From JBHJGP01 sp050331695 (GTDB lineage: Bacteria > Pseudomonadota > Alphaproteobacteria > Geminicoccales > Geminicoccaceae): 64,000 nucleotides of DNA. Where the stretch lies: assembly GCA_050331695.1 (NCBI GenBank), contig JBHJGP010000019.1, positions 1 through 64,000 of the forward strand, in the 5' to 3' direction. The translations under genes were made by a program, and so were the position numbers. Below the pieces are notes generated by a model, which worked only from the letters and a program-made list of their open reading frames with translations, was not told the DNA's origin and did no database searches. Positions 37,312 to 46,179 of the stretch are shown here, one piece after another (position 1 is the stretch's first letter; each line of letters begins with the position of its first letter).

Positions 37312-39297
37312 TCAGGGCAGCGCCTCTAGCGGCACCGGGTAGACATGGTCGCCCGGATCCGCCCCCTCATTGAGCGCGATCCATCGCTCGGCGTCGTCGT
37401 GGAAGGTCTGATAGAGGCGAATGTTGGCGTAAGCCTCGTCGATGATCGCCTGCTGGTCGCCCACGCCCATGGCGATCCAGTCATCCTCGGTGAGGCTCAT
37501 CAGCCGGCTTTGATAGGGCAGACCCTCTAGATATTCGCCGACCAGTCCCGCCTCTTCCATGTTGCGGAGCTCTCCCTGGCCGGTCCGGGAAGGATCGCGG
37601 CCCGCGGCGATCGCCGCTGAACGAAGCTGATTGAACATGTCATCCGGATCGATCTGGCCGGCCTCCAGGGCATCGACTGTCAGCTGCAGGGTTTTCTGCA
37701 AATCCGAGAGTTGATTGCGGCTCAGCAGCACCCGCACCGAAAAATTGCGGATCTCGGGGTTGGCGAAATCCCGGTCGGAGGCCCACGCCCGGAACATGGA
37801 CGGTGCCTCAACTCCTTCGGCCCGACCAAGATGGGCCAGGGCCATGGCACGCCCGACCAATTGCACGCTCTGCTCGATGCCGACCGGCCCCGCGAGTTCA
37901 GGCTCCGGTTCCGGCTCGTTAGTTGCGGTGACCGTGTCGAAGGCACCCTGAACCTGGCCGACGAGCGCGCTCGCCAGGGTCTCGACAGTCTTGGAGAAGG
38001 TTTCGGGGTCGCCCGCCGCCACCGGATAGTAGAGCGGCGGCAGGGTCTCGAAGCGGCGCAGCGTCCGGTATTGGGCCTCGGCCCGGGGATGATCATCCGC
38101 GCCAACCGGCGATTGCAGGTGCAGCGTATAGAGCGCTGCCTTGTTGGAGCGGATCACCTGATGCATGCCCGTGACGCTGAGCCCGGTATCGGACGGCGGA
38201 ACGACCTTGCCGCCGACCTCTTCCGGCCGCGCCGTCCGCGACGAGGCGTCGGTCACGAGAATGATGTATCGCGCGCCGAAATCCCGCCAGTCGACCGAGC
38301 TGAATGCCGCGTCGATCGCGGCGAAACTGTCCTCGGCGAAGGCCCGGGTCGAGACCTCCGACGCTTCCAGCGGTTGGACGGCGGCGGCGAAATCGGCGGC
38401 CCCCTGGATGTCATTGGGATCGGCGAAGGTTTTTGTCAGAAACTCCACGCCTTCGACCTCCTCCGGGTCATCCCGGTAGGCGATCAGACCGAAGCGGACC
38501 TTGTCCTCCAGGCCAGCCTCCTCAACCCGCTTGAGCACGCCGTCGACGACCGCTCGGGTTCGCGTGATATAAGGGCCCATGGACGAAGATGCGTCGATCA
38601 CGAACATGACGCCGGCACGAAAATCGTCGAGATCACGGGGGTTTATTCGCTTTTTCAGCGGCGGCTCTTCCGTCGCCTCCTCGCGGGTGACGCTGGCCAC
38701 CTCGACATTGCGCACCCGAAAGCCGCTCTTCAGCCGTTTGCGGTTCGCCTCGAGGATCGGCAGCAGATAAAAATTCTCCTCGAAATCGACATGCGCCTCG
38801 GGCTCGATCGAGACGATCGGACTTCCGGGTTCCAACGTGCCCTCGTCGATGGCGCTCCGGGCCTCTTCCGCTTTGACCAGGAGATCGGTGGAATCGAGCC
38901 AGTCGCTGAGTTGGCTTTCCTCGCGGAAGAACAGGGTCCGGTCCCGGCGGACGCGATCGGAAAATGCCAGCACCAGGGCGTGACGCCAGGGCACCGTTTC
39001 CTGCTCGGGAAGAAAGCCCAGTACCGTGCCCTTGGCATCGCTGCCGACCTCAAGGTAGGTGGGGCCGCCGCCATCGACCGGGTGGCGTTCGTAGACGAAC
39101 AGAGGCGTGAACGGATCGAGCGCGGTCTCGCCGGGCGCGCCCACGCCCTCGGCGATCTTCGCGCCCGGGCGGGTGAGAACACGCTGAAACAGCTCGGTCT
39201 TGCCCTCGATCAGAAGCGGACGGCGGTTCTGCGCTTCTGCCGAGCCCGCTCCGAGGGTCAGGAGACCAAGGCAAAGGATCAAACCCACGCGTTTCAC
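37312..39297 (-). CDS. Secreted von Willebrand factor A domain protein
   Basis: A 661-residue exported protein with a signal peptide ending near SAEAQ and a VWA domain at about residues 225-430 with an intact MIDAS start (FVIDASSSMG), so metal-dependent ligand binding is likely. The N-terminal 200 residues include a small SH3-like region (LFVYERHP to GTVLGFLPEQETVPWRHA), and the C-terminal 230 are helical. Translation starts at a GTG that overlaps the previous stop (GTGA). It would sit in the periplasm, where it could bind the FtsX-like permease domain or the formylglycine-enzyme-like protein (inference from the operon). Confidence 0.85.
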   Translation of the reverse strand: MKRVGLILCLGLLTLGAGSAEAQNRRPLLIEGKTELFQRVLTRPGAKIAEGVGAPGETALDPFTPLFVYERHPVDGGGPTYLEVGSDAKGTVLGFLPEQETVPWRHALVLAFSDRVRRDRTLFFREESQLSDWLDSTDLLVKAEEARSAIDEGTLEPGSPIVSIEPEAHVDFEENFYLLPILEANRKRLKSGFRVRNVEVASVTREEATEEPPLKKRINPRDLDDFRAGVMFVIDASSSMGPYITRTRAVVDGVLKRVEEAGLEDKVRFGLIAYRDDPEEVEGVEFLTKTFADPNDIQGAADFAAAVQPLEASEVSTRAFAEDSFAAIDAAFSSVDWRDFGARYIILVTDASSRTARPEEVGGKVVPPSDTGLSVTGMHQVIRSNKAALYTLHLQSPVGADDHPRAEAQYRTLRRFETLPPLYYPVAAGDPETFSKTVETLASALVGQVQGAFDTVTATNEPEPEPELAGPVGIEQSVQLVGRAMALAHLGRAEGVEAPSMFRAWASDRDFANPEIRNFSVRVLLSRNQLSDLQKTLQLTVDALEAGQIDPDDMFNQLRSAAIAAGRDPSRTGQGELRNMEEAGLVGEYLEGLPYQSRLMSLTEDDWIAMGVGDQQAIIDEAYANIRLYQTFHDDAERWIALNEGADPGDHVYPVPLEALP

Positions 39298-40391
39298 TGT
39301 CCTGCCTCCTCCGACTGAGCTGCTTCCTCGGCCTTTCTCGACCAGAACAGCGCCTGTTCCGGTGCGTCTTCGACCGCCAAGGCACCGCTTTCCAAAAGCG
39401 ACGCCAGTTTGCGCATGGCTTCGCCGACGCCGGCCTCGGCGGCCTGGCGGTAGTAGTCCTCGGCCCGGTGGGGATCCGGCGCGTTGAGAACGCCTTCGGT
39501 CCAGCTCTCCGGATTGTATAGATCACCGAGCCGAAGCGCCGCCTGGGCGTCCCCTTGCCGTGCCGCATAGGCCAACAGAAGGAACGCGGCGTCACCCTCA
39601 CCCTCGGCTTGAAACCGTTCGGCCTGCTCGCTCGCCGCTTCGGCTTCCGGATCCGTCTTGAGAAACGCCCTGGCGCCGGCAAGCGATATCTCCGGTCCGT
39701 CAGTCTGCGGCGCCGCGACCGCCGTGGGCGGCGGTGCCGGTTCCACTGGCCTGAGATAGCCGGGATCGACCCACGCGAGATAGGTGCCGGCGCCGACCGC
39801 GATTAGAGCCGCCAGCGCCACAAGCCACAAGGCCCGGCGGCGAGGCTTTGCCGGCGGCGTCTCGGTTACGGGCTCCGGGTCGGTGATGTCGGCCTGTTCG
39901 GCCATGGCGGCGAAGTGATCGAGCGGATCCGGCTCGGGGACCGCTTGCACCGGCTCAGGCGCCGGTGGTGACACGGGTTCCGGTTCGGCCTGGTCAGTCT
40001 GGCTCACCGTCTCGGCACGGCTCGGCGGCGGCACCTCGGAAGGCAACCTGATCGCCGGCCAGCTCATCCGGTCCTCAACCGTGGTGCCGGAGCCGTCGCG
40101 AAACGAAACGAGGTAGGGCATGTGCGGCTTCAGGTGCCAGGTCGCCGACGAGCCGATGCTGATGGCGGCTGCCGGTCCCGGTTCGGGGCCGGGCTCGGGA
40201 CGAAACCAGCAATCGGCCGACCCACAGGCATTGGCCCCGGAGAACCGCGGGACCAGGAACTGGGACGAGCCCTGATCCATGCGAGCAATCCGAAGCTCGA
40301 TGGTTCCGGCATCGAGATGGCCGATATTGGCCCCGCTCAGATGGGCCTGGCCGGCGGGCATGTCGGGCGTTTGTTCAACGCGAACGGGCAT
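39294..40391 (-). CDS. Sel1-repeat-like membrane protein
   Basis: A 365-residue protein with a cytoplasmic N-terminal domain (about 1-105) related in style to peptidoglycan-unrelated beta modules, a proline- and glutamate-rich linker, a single membrane helix (LWLVALAALIAVGAGTYLAW, about residue 185-205) and a C-terminal periplasmic region with two or three Sel1-like helical repeats (AAFLLLAYAARQGDAQAALR and AEDYYRQAAEAGVGEAMRKL). Sel1 repeats mediate protein contacts. It lies 23 bases downstream of the SrfC-like gene. The N-terminal domain has no recognised family. Confidence 0.75.
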   Translation of the reverse strand: MPVRVEQTPDMPAGQAHLSGANIGHLDAGTIELRIARMDQGSSQFLVPRFSGANACGSADCWFRPEPGPEPGPAAAISIGSSATWHLKPHMPYLVSFRDGSGTTVEDRMSWPAIRLPSEVPPPSRAETVSQTDQAEPEPVSPPAPEPVQAVPEPDPLDHFAAMAEQADITDPEPVTETPPAKPRRRALWLVALAALIAVGAGTYLAWVDPGYLRPVEPAPPPTAVAAPQTDGPEISLAGARAFLKTDPEAEAASEQAERFQAEGEGDAAFLLLAYAARQGDAQAALRLGDLYNPESWTEGVLNAPDPHRAEDYYRQAAEAGVGEAMRKLASLLESGALAVEDAPEQALFWSRKAEEAAQSEEAGQ

Positions 40392-40413
40392 GACGTCGCC
40401 TACTCACCTTGTC

Positions 40414-43086
40414 TCATGGCCGCGCGGACGAGATATCGAGCTGATCGATGATCGCGCCCAAACGGCGGTTTTGCTCATCGGAGATTTCACGGCCCGCGGA
40501 GTGGCCGACATTGGCATTGCCGAAGGAGCGCAGCGCCACGCCCCAATCGACGAAAGCGATCCGCTCGAGCAGTTCGGGCGTCGCACCGATCTCGATACCG
40601 GGGCTGTCGAGCCCGTCATGGGAAAATATCGCCCGGGTCGCCTCATGGGGCGGCTCCGGAAAACCAGGGCGATCGGACGCCTCGATGCCGGCGAAGCTCA
40701 GATAGGCGACGAAATCATTGAGGCGCATCGCCGCCACCTGGGTCACCCGGTCGGCGGCATCGACCCAACGGGTGCCAGCCGACTGCGTTTCCCGGCGAAC
40801 CAGATCGGCCATGGTTTTCGCCAGACCACAGCGGGCGACACCGACCAGCAGTTCGTCGATCACCTGACCCGCTATGTCCGGCGTCAGCCCGAGTTCGGCA
40901 AGCGCTACATCGTCCTGCTGGAGGGCCCGGAGCTGGCCGGCCCAAAGATTGATCAGCCGGTCGGCGAAGATCTCGGGCCGCTCGCGGCGAACCGGCTCGG
41001 TCGGTGGCGCGTCGGTGGCGGGCATGGGCGCCCAGGGATCGTCCGCCGTCGACGCTTGCGCCTTCCCGTTCTCGATCTGTGACGACAGCTCCTCGCGCAG
41101 AGCCGCCGTGTTCAGGAATGTTCCTCGGACATCGGCGGCGCTCACCATCATCGCGCGCCTGAAATGGGCGAAGGCGCGAAGCTCGGAGCGTTGAAACGCG
41201 GCGTGCAGCTCCCGTCTCAGCTTGACCAGCTTCTCGTCTCTGAGCTTTCGCTCTTCGTCACCTTCGGCATGGTAGAGCCCGCGCAAAGGGGCGGTGATCG
41301 CCTGAGCCGCGTCGACCAGCCGCTCGGCGGCCTGGGTCTGTTTCAGGCCTGGATCGAGGACCTCGACGAGATTGTCGACCAGATAGCGGATACCGCCATC
41401 GTTCGGCTCCATGGCCGCGTTCCAGACCGCTTCGCGGTTACCGAAATGCTTGGCCGTGAGTGAGGAGGACAGAAACGCCCGCTGATAGGTCGAGAACGCG
41501 TCGTTTGTGACTGGGCTTTCCTCGACAAGCGCCGCCTCGTCGGCATAGCGCATCAGATGCACCTGCTTCATGCCCGGATTGCGCAGGAAGAACGTGTTGG
41601 AGAAGGGCTCACCGTCCCAATCGGCCGGCCAACCGTCCTTGCCGTAAAGCTCGATCAGCGAGGAATGGAGCCGGCGGTCCCACTTGCCGAGCCGGCTTTT
41701 CTCGGTCTCACCGCCCTTCTCGACGAATTCGAGATCATGCTTGGTCAGGACCAGGAACAAGGAGTTGCGGACGGCCTTGCGCTTTTCGGCGGTCGCACCA
41801 TGGGTTGCCGCGATCCAGCCGCCGACCATGCCCGCCAGATCCTTCACCTCGTTGACGCTCGGGGGCATGCACAAGAGCATCGATGTCAGCTCGAGCTCGT
41901 CGGTGTACCGCTGGAACAGATAGGCGATCTTGCCCCGCAAAAAGAGCTCGCGCAGCTGATCCTCTCGGTCAGACGGCTCCGGCGGCATCTGCAACAGCTT
42001 GAGCCTCGATCGGGCGCCCGGAAAATCCAAAAGATCCGTGTGCTCGAAAAAGGGCCAGGGCTGATCGACGATCGACAGACTGATCTCGGCGATGAGGGCG
42101 GCCAGGGTGGCTCGCGGAAGGGAAGTGGCAGCACCGGCCTTTCCCTCGCGGATCGGGCGAAGCTGGATCTGATCCTGGGCATCCCGCTCGCTCCGGAGCC
42201 GGCTCAGGACAGCGACGTCGATCACCGAATTCGGTTCGGGCGGGCTGCCCGCTTCCCGCGGGATGATACCGGCGAGCGCGACCTGAGCGTCCGTCGCATG
42301 GTCCACCGCATCAAGCGCGCCGACCAGATGGATGAACAAACTCGTGAACTCGGGAATTCTGCCCCAGAGCAGGCTGAACAGGGCGGCCCGTTGCTCTAGA
42401 GCCAAGCCGCCGGCCAGCGTGATCAAACGGTGCCAGAAGTCCGTCCGGTCGAAAGCCCCGATCCGGCTTTTGAAGTTTTGTCTGAAGTAGAGTGTCAGAT
42501 CGAACAGCGCGATCTCGTCGAGATGGGATGGCGCCGGCCCTCGCCTCGCCTGTTCGGCCTCCTGCAGCGCGGCCCGGATATCCTCTTCCTCCAGAGGATC
42601 GATGGTCATGCTGTTGGGATCGAAATCGAGGAAGAAGCTGTTGGCGAAGATCTTCACCAGATCGATTTCGGTGAGCAGCCGGACCTCCACCGGATAGTCC
42701 GGATCGACGTCGCTGCCGTGGATCGTGAACCGGGTGACAAGGCCCGTGGATTCCCGGTCTCCCGGCGGATTGATGTCACGCAGAAAATCACGCTGCCCGT
42801 CGCCGAGGCGGATTGCGAGTCGGCCGTCCAGGGGACGGGCGAGGGCAGAAACCAGATAGGATTTGCCGGCCTGGCTCGGGCCGAAGACACCGACGCAATT
42901 GTTGCGGGTGGCGGCATGGGCCAGGCGCCGGCTGGCCAGACGCGCGCGGCGGCCCGCATCGATCAGACTGTCCGCCTGTTGGGCCACGCTCGCGGATTTA
43001 GGCCGCAACTCGTCGATCCAGTCACGGGCGCTCTGCGCTCCGTGGTCGAGGTCTTCCAGCGACCTTAGAAGGGTTGCGCGGTCCAT
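40414..43086 (-). CDS. srfC: SrfC-like protein with GTPase motifs
   Basis: An 890-residue protein of the SrfC virulence-factor family (Salmonella SsrB-regulated factor). The N-terminal P-loop is explicit: GVFGPSQAGKSYL (G1) at about residue 66, LLDFPGARSRL (G3) at about 350 and VLTKHDLEF (G4) at about 450. This set marks a genuine GTPase, likely of the dynamin/septin-like TRAFAC class, with long helical regions after it. No membrane segment is obvious. The ATG at 43086 avoids overlap with the SrfB gene; an ATG at 43134 is in frame and would overlap by 34 bases. It follows the SrfB gene directly. Confidence 0.88.
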   Translation of the reverse strand: MDRATLLRSLEDLDHGAQSARDWIDELRPKSASVAQQADSLIDAGRRARLASRRLAHAATRNNCVGVFGPSQAGKSYLVSALARPLDGRLAIRLGDGQRDFLRDINPPGDRESTGLVTRFTIHGSDVDPDYPVEVRLLTEIDLVKIFANSFFLDFDPNSMTIDPLEEEDIRAALQEAEQARRGPAPSHLDEIALFDLTLYFRQNFKSRIGAFDRTDFWHRLITLAGGLALEQRAALFSLLWGRIPEFTSLFIHLVGALDAVDHATDAQVALAGIIPREAGSPPEPNSVIDVAVLSRLRSERDAQDQIQLRPIREGKAGAATSLPRATLAALIAEISLSIVDQPWPFFEHTDLLDFPGARSRLKLLQMPPEPSDREDQLRELFLRGKIAYLFQRYTDELELTSMLLCMPPSVNEVKDLAGMVGGWIAATHGATAEKRKAVRNSLFLVLTKHDLEFVEKGGETEKSRLGKWDRRLHSSLIELYGKDGWPADWDGEPFSNTFFLRNPGMKQVHLMRYADEAALVEESPVTNDAFSTYQRAFLSSSLTAKHFGNREAVWNAAMEPNDGGIRYLVDNLVEVLDPGLKQTQAAERLVDAAQAITAPLRGLYHAEGDEERKLRDEKLVKLRRELHAAFQRSELRAFAHFRRAMMVSAADVRGTFLNTAALREELSSQIENGKAQASTADDPWAPMPATDAPPTEPVRRERPEIFADRLINLWAGQLRALQQDDVALAELGLTPDIAGQVIDELLVGVARCGLAKTMADLVRRETQSAGTRWVDAADRVTQVAAMRLNDFVAYLSFAGIEASDRPGFPEPPHEATRAIFSHDGLDSPGIEIGATPELLERIAFVDWGVALRSFGNANVGHSAGREISDEQNRRLGAIIDQLDISSARP

Positions 43087-43100
43087 CCTCACATGATCCG

Positions 43101-46088
43101 TCAGGTGTTCAACAACACGCCAGTGTCGAGCCAAAACCCGTCCGACTGATCGATCGTCTGCAACCGCAGGCGGATTTCCCGTGACGGGACGGTCCGGCCG
43201 TCGGCATCCTCGACCCGCCTCACGGTGAACGCATCGACCACGCCCTTGTGACCGCGCTCTGACGCCCGGCTGAGCTCAATCTTGAGCGGGGTTCGTGCGT
43301 TCAACCTGGTCGCGGTTTCCGGCGAGGCGTAGTCGATCGAGTAAAGGCGTGTGCCCGGCCACCAGTCGGCCGAGAACTGCCTGGTGCCGAGCGACATAGG
43401 CCCGCGGAACTCGAACGGCATGTCCGGAAGCTCGTAGTCGGGATCGTCCAGGTCCATGTCCGCGTAGAACACATTCTCGCTATGCAGCCGGCTGTCGATG
43501 TCGAGTTTGCCGAAGTAGCGAGCGGTGGATTGGGGCTTCAGATGGTCCGAGCGATAGTTGAAGTTGCGCAGGCGTCCCTCGCCCAGCATGCAGATCATGG
43601 CCCCCACTGCGGCCGTCGTCTTGGGGTCGGCGATCTTGGCCTCGAAGTCCCGGAACGGATACCACTGGCCCACGCGGTACTGATGCAGCGGCAGGATCCG
43701 GTGCGGCGGCAAAGCGCAAGTCTCGATCAGCGTGTCGAAGATCGCCGGCATCCGCGAGGTCCGGCCGGAAAGGATCAACAGATCCGCCCGGGCCCGATGC
43801 ACCAACTCGGCGAACGCCTTCATGACATCGGTCATGACGCTTCGCGCGGTCCGGTCGATTTCCCGGAGATCGACCGGAAAACGCACGTCAAGCAATGAGA
43901 AATCGCCTCCGCCCTGCCGGCGGATCTCGGCGTCGATCTCCTCGACCAGATCCCTGTTGAAACGGTCCTGGAGCGCGTCCTCGATGGCAAGCGGCTCGCG
44001 CCGATCGGGGCCTTGGAGCCGATCCCAGCTTTCGTAAAGCGCGATTAGCGCGAGCGCCAGGGGATGGCCGATATGGGCGGCGAAACGCTGCCGGCGGATC
44101 TGGTCGCCGACATCCATATCGCCGCGATCGCCGCCGAACAGCCGGTGCATGACGAATTCGGCGCGCTCACCCAGACCGGCTTCTTTGAGCGCGGTCTCGA
44201 TCGGCTCCAGGACATGTTCGATCACGATCTGCCGGACGATGTCGTCGCCGGCGACGGATATCCCCTCACGTAGGATCGGCTTGGGAAAGAGGGTGACGTT
44301 GCCGCCCTGACCTTCGACCCGATAAGAGGTGATCACCAAATCCGAGGTGCCGCCGCCAATGTCCAAAGTCGCGAGCCTGAAAGCTTCGTCCGGATGGCGG
44401 CCGCCGTCGGGCATCGGCAGGCGCATGTCGTTGAAGAACGCACGGGCATCGCCCGAATAGCCGGTGGCGATCCTCGAATAGAGAAAGGTCGCCTGGGTCG
44501 CGCTGGCCTCGTCCCAATTGATCAGGATCTCGGGCAAGACACCGTCCGGCTCGATCGCGCGGACCGGTTGATCCGCCGCCTGATCGCTCTCGATCTCGGC
44601 GGTTCTCTGGCAGACATAGATCAGATCCCGCGCCGCTTCAGCCCGCTTGATCAGGAGCTGACGCTCGGCGAGCGGCATGCCCGTGGGCATGGGCATGATG
44701 ATGCGGTTGAGCCTTCTCGGCAGATCGGCGTTGCGCCGCCGCAGCCGGTGGGCTGGCGAGTTCATCATGCACAACGCCTGAAGAAAGATTTCAGCGAGCG
44801 CGAAAGACATGAGATGCGAACGGGCGTAGAGCGCGCGCATCGACGGAAAACTGCGGTCATCGAGCCCGTCGGCCGATTGGGGCAAGGTGTGCAAGGGCTC
44901 GCCGGCATCGTTGACCAGGGTCGTGAACTCAACGCCCGTCGCGTAGCCCGCCTGATCCCGGGCACCGGGTGTGTTGTAGCGCCAGCCGTCGCGCCTCAGA
45001 TCCTCGTCCCAGAGATAGCGCTTGGGGCTGGACATGCCTGTGGCTCCCTCGGAGCCCCGCCGGCCCGCCGACAGGCGCGCCGCTTCGGCGCCGACCCGAG
45101 CGACCGTCGGCCAGGAGAAGGCATCCGCGCGCCCCGACAGAAACGACACATCGTCCCAGCCGAAGGATGCGCGGTTGAACTCGACCCGGCTGTCGAACGG
45201 ATCGACATAGACCAGCTCCGGCTGGCCCAAATCGCGCAGGTTGAGCTTCACCGCCTGGGTGACATCGGCGCTGAGCTCGTCGGGATGGGTCTCGATGAGA
45301 AGGCCGCAGGTGCGGGAATTGCCGAGGTCGAGCACCAGGTCCACGTCGATTGGCGTAGGCAGGGGTGCGGTGACCCGGTCAATGAAGCGGACGCCCGGCA
45401 GGACCCGAAGCTGGTTGATCATGTCGATCAACGCCATGTAGCGGGCGACCTCTTCGCGTTGGCCCTCCTTGCGTTCCGCCAGCATCGCGTCATCGAGATC
45501 GGGCTCGGCGTTCGAGCGCGCCCGTTCCTCGGCGAGGATCATCTCGGCGAAGGCGGTCCGGCACCATTCCTTGATCCAGGCCTGACCGGCGAACCAGCCG
45601 AGCTCCTGGGCGGAAGCGGCAAGGGTAAACTCCGATCCCCTCTGCGAATCCTCCTTCGTCGGCGCCAGATAGGCCTGGCCCGCGATCTCGTCCGCCAGGT
45701 CGGTATCGAAGGCGACGATCAGCCGGTGGTCGAAGCCATTGTCGTCAGGTTGATCGAGAACGACCAGGTGGCACCGGGCCCAGTTCGCGGGGCCCCGGTC
45801 ATGCCGTCCCCCATGCTCGCGCCGAAAATAAGGCAAGGGAACCCAGACCCGGTCGAAGGTCTCGGTCACTCGCCGCCAATCGATCTCGTAGCTGACGCGC
45901 GCCTTGGCTTGCTCCTCACCTCGAGCGGCGATGACCGGAGCATCGTTCGAGGGCTCGTCGGCGAAACTCCATTTGTCCGGCAGGGTGCGGACACCGGCGA
46001 GCCTGAAACCGAGGTCAAGAAACTGCACGCCGCTCCGCGGGGCGAGCCACACGACGGACGGTGATTTGAGAACGTTTCCGAGTGTCAC
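43101..46088 (-). CDS. srfB: SrfB-like protein with actin/Hsp70-type ATPase motifs
   Basis: A 995-residue protein of the SrfB family. It carries the nucleotide motifs of the actin/Hsp70 superfamily: phosphate-1 VLDLGNSRTCGLLIE (about residue 253), phosphate-2 ATLDIGGGTSDLVITSY (about 575) and an adenosine-type motif LILSGRTSRMPAI (about 772). This suggests an ATP-switched, perhaps filament-forming protein; family literature leaves its function open. Translation starts at GTG (46088). The gene is flanked by the SrfA-like gene and the SrfC-like gene, the same order as in Salmonella srfABC. Confidence 0.88.
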   Translation of the reverse strand: MTLGNVLKSPSVVWLAPRSGVQFLDLGFRLAGVRTLPDKWSFADEPSNDAPVIAARGEEQAKARVSYEIDWRRVTETFDRVWVPLPYFRREHGGRHDRGPANWARCHLVVLDQPDDNGFDHRLIVAFDTDLADEIAGQAYLAPTKEDSQRGSEFTLAASAQELGWFAGQAWIKEWCRTAFAEMILAEERARSNAEPDLDDAMLAERKEGQREEVARYMALIDMINQLRVLPGVRFIDRVTAPLPTPIDVDLVLDLGNSRTCGLLIETHPDELSADVTQAVKLNLRDLGQPELVYVDPFDSRVEFNRASFGWDDVSFLSGRADAFSWPTVARVGAEAARLSAGRRGSEGATGMSSPKRYLWDEDLRRDGWRYNTPGARDQAGYATGVEFTTLVNDAGEPLHTLPQSADGLDDRSFPSMRALYARSHLMSFALAEIFLQALCMMNSPAHRLRRRNADLPRRLNRIIMPMPTGMPLAERQLLIKRAEAARDLIYVCQRTAEIESDQAADQPVRAIEPDGVLPEILINWDEASATQATFLYSRIATGYSGDARAFFNDMRLPMPDGGRHPDEAFRLATLDIGGGTSDLVITSYRVEGQGGNVTLFPKPILREGISVAGDDIVRQIVIEHVLEPIETALKEAGLGERAEFVMHRLFGGDRGDMDVGDQIRRQRFAAHIGHPLALALIALYESWDRLQGPDRREPLAIEDALQDRFNRDLVEEIDAEIRRQGGGDFSLLDVRFPVDLREIDRTARSVMTDVMKAFAELVHRARADLLILSGRTSRMPAIFDTLIETCALPPHRILPLHQYRVGQWYPFRDFEAKIADPKTTAAVGAMICMLGEGRLRNFNYRSDHLKPQSTARYFGKLDIDSRLHSENVFYADMDLDDPDYELPDMPFEFRGPMSLGTRQFSADWWPGTRLYSIDYASPETATRLNARTPLKIELSRASERGHKGVVDAFTVRRVEDADGRTVPSREIRLRLQTIDQSDGFWLDTGVLLNT

Positions 46089-46179
46089 ACGCCACCCTCG
46101 TAAGAAAGCGGGTCGGCTCCCACACTGGCCATCGGACCTTCCAATTTAGCCCGAGTCCGCGAAGCTTCCATGGGCATCC

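Noticed and set aside
39294..40391. SPOR or peptidoglycan-binding protein as the identity of the Sel1-like protein
   Set aside because: The C-terminal helices fit Sel1 repeats and no SPOR or LysM pattern could be seen.
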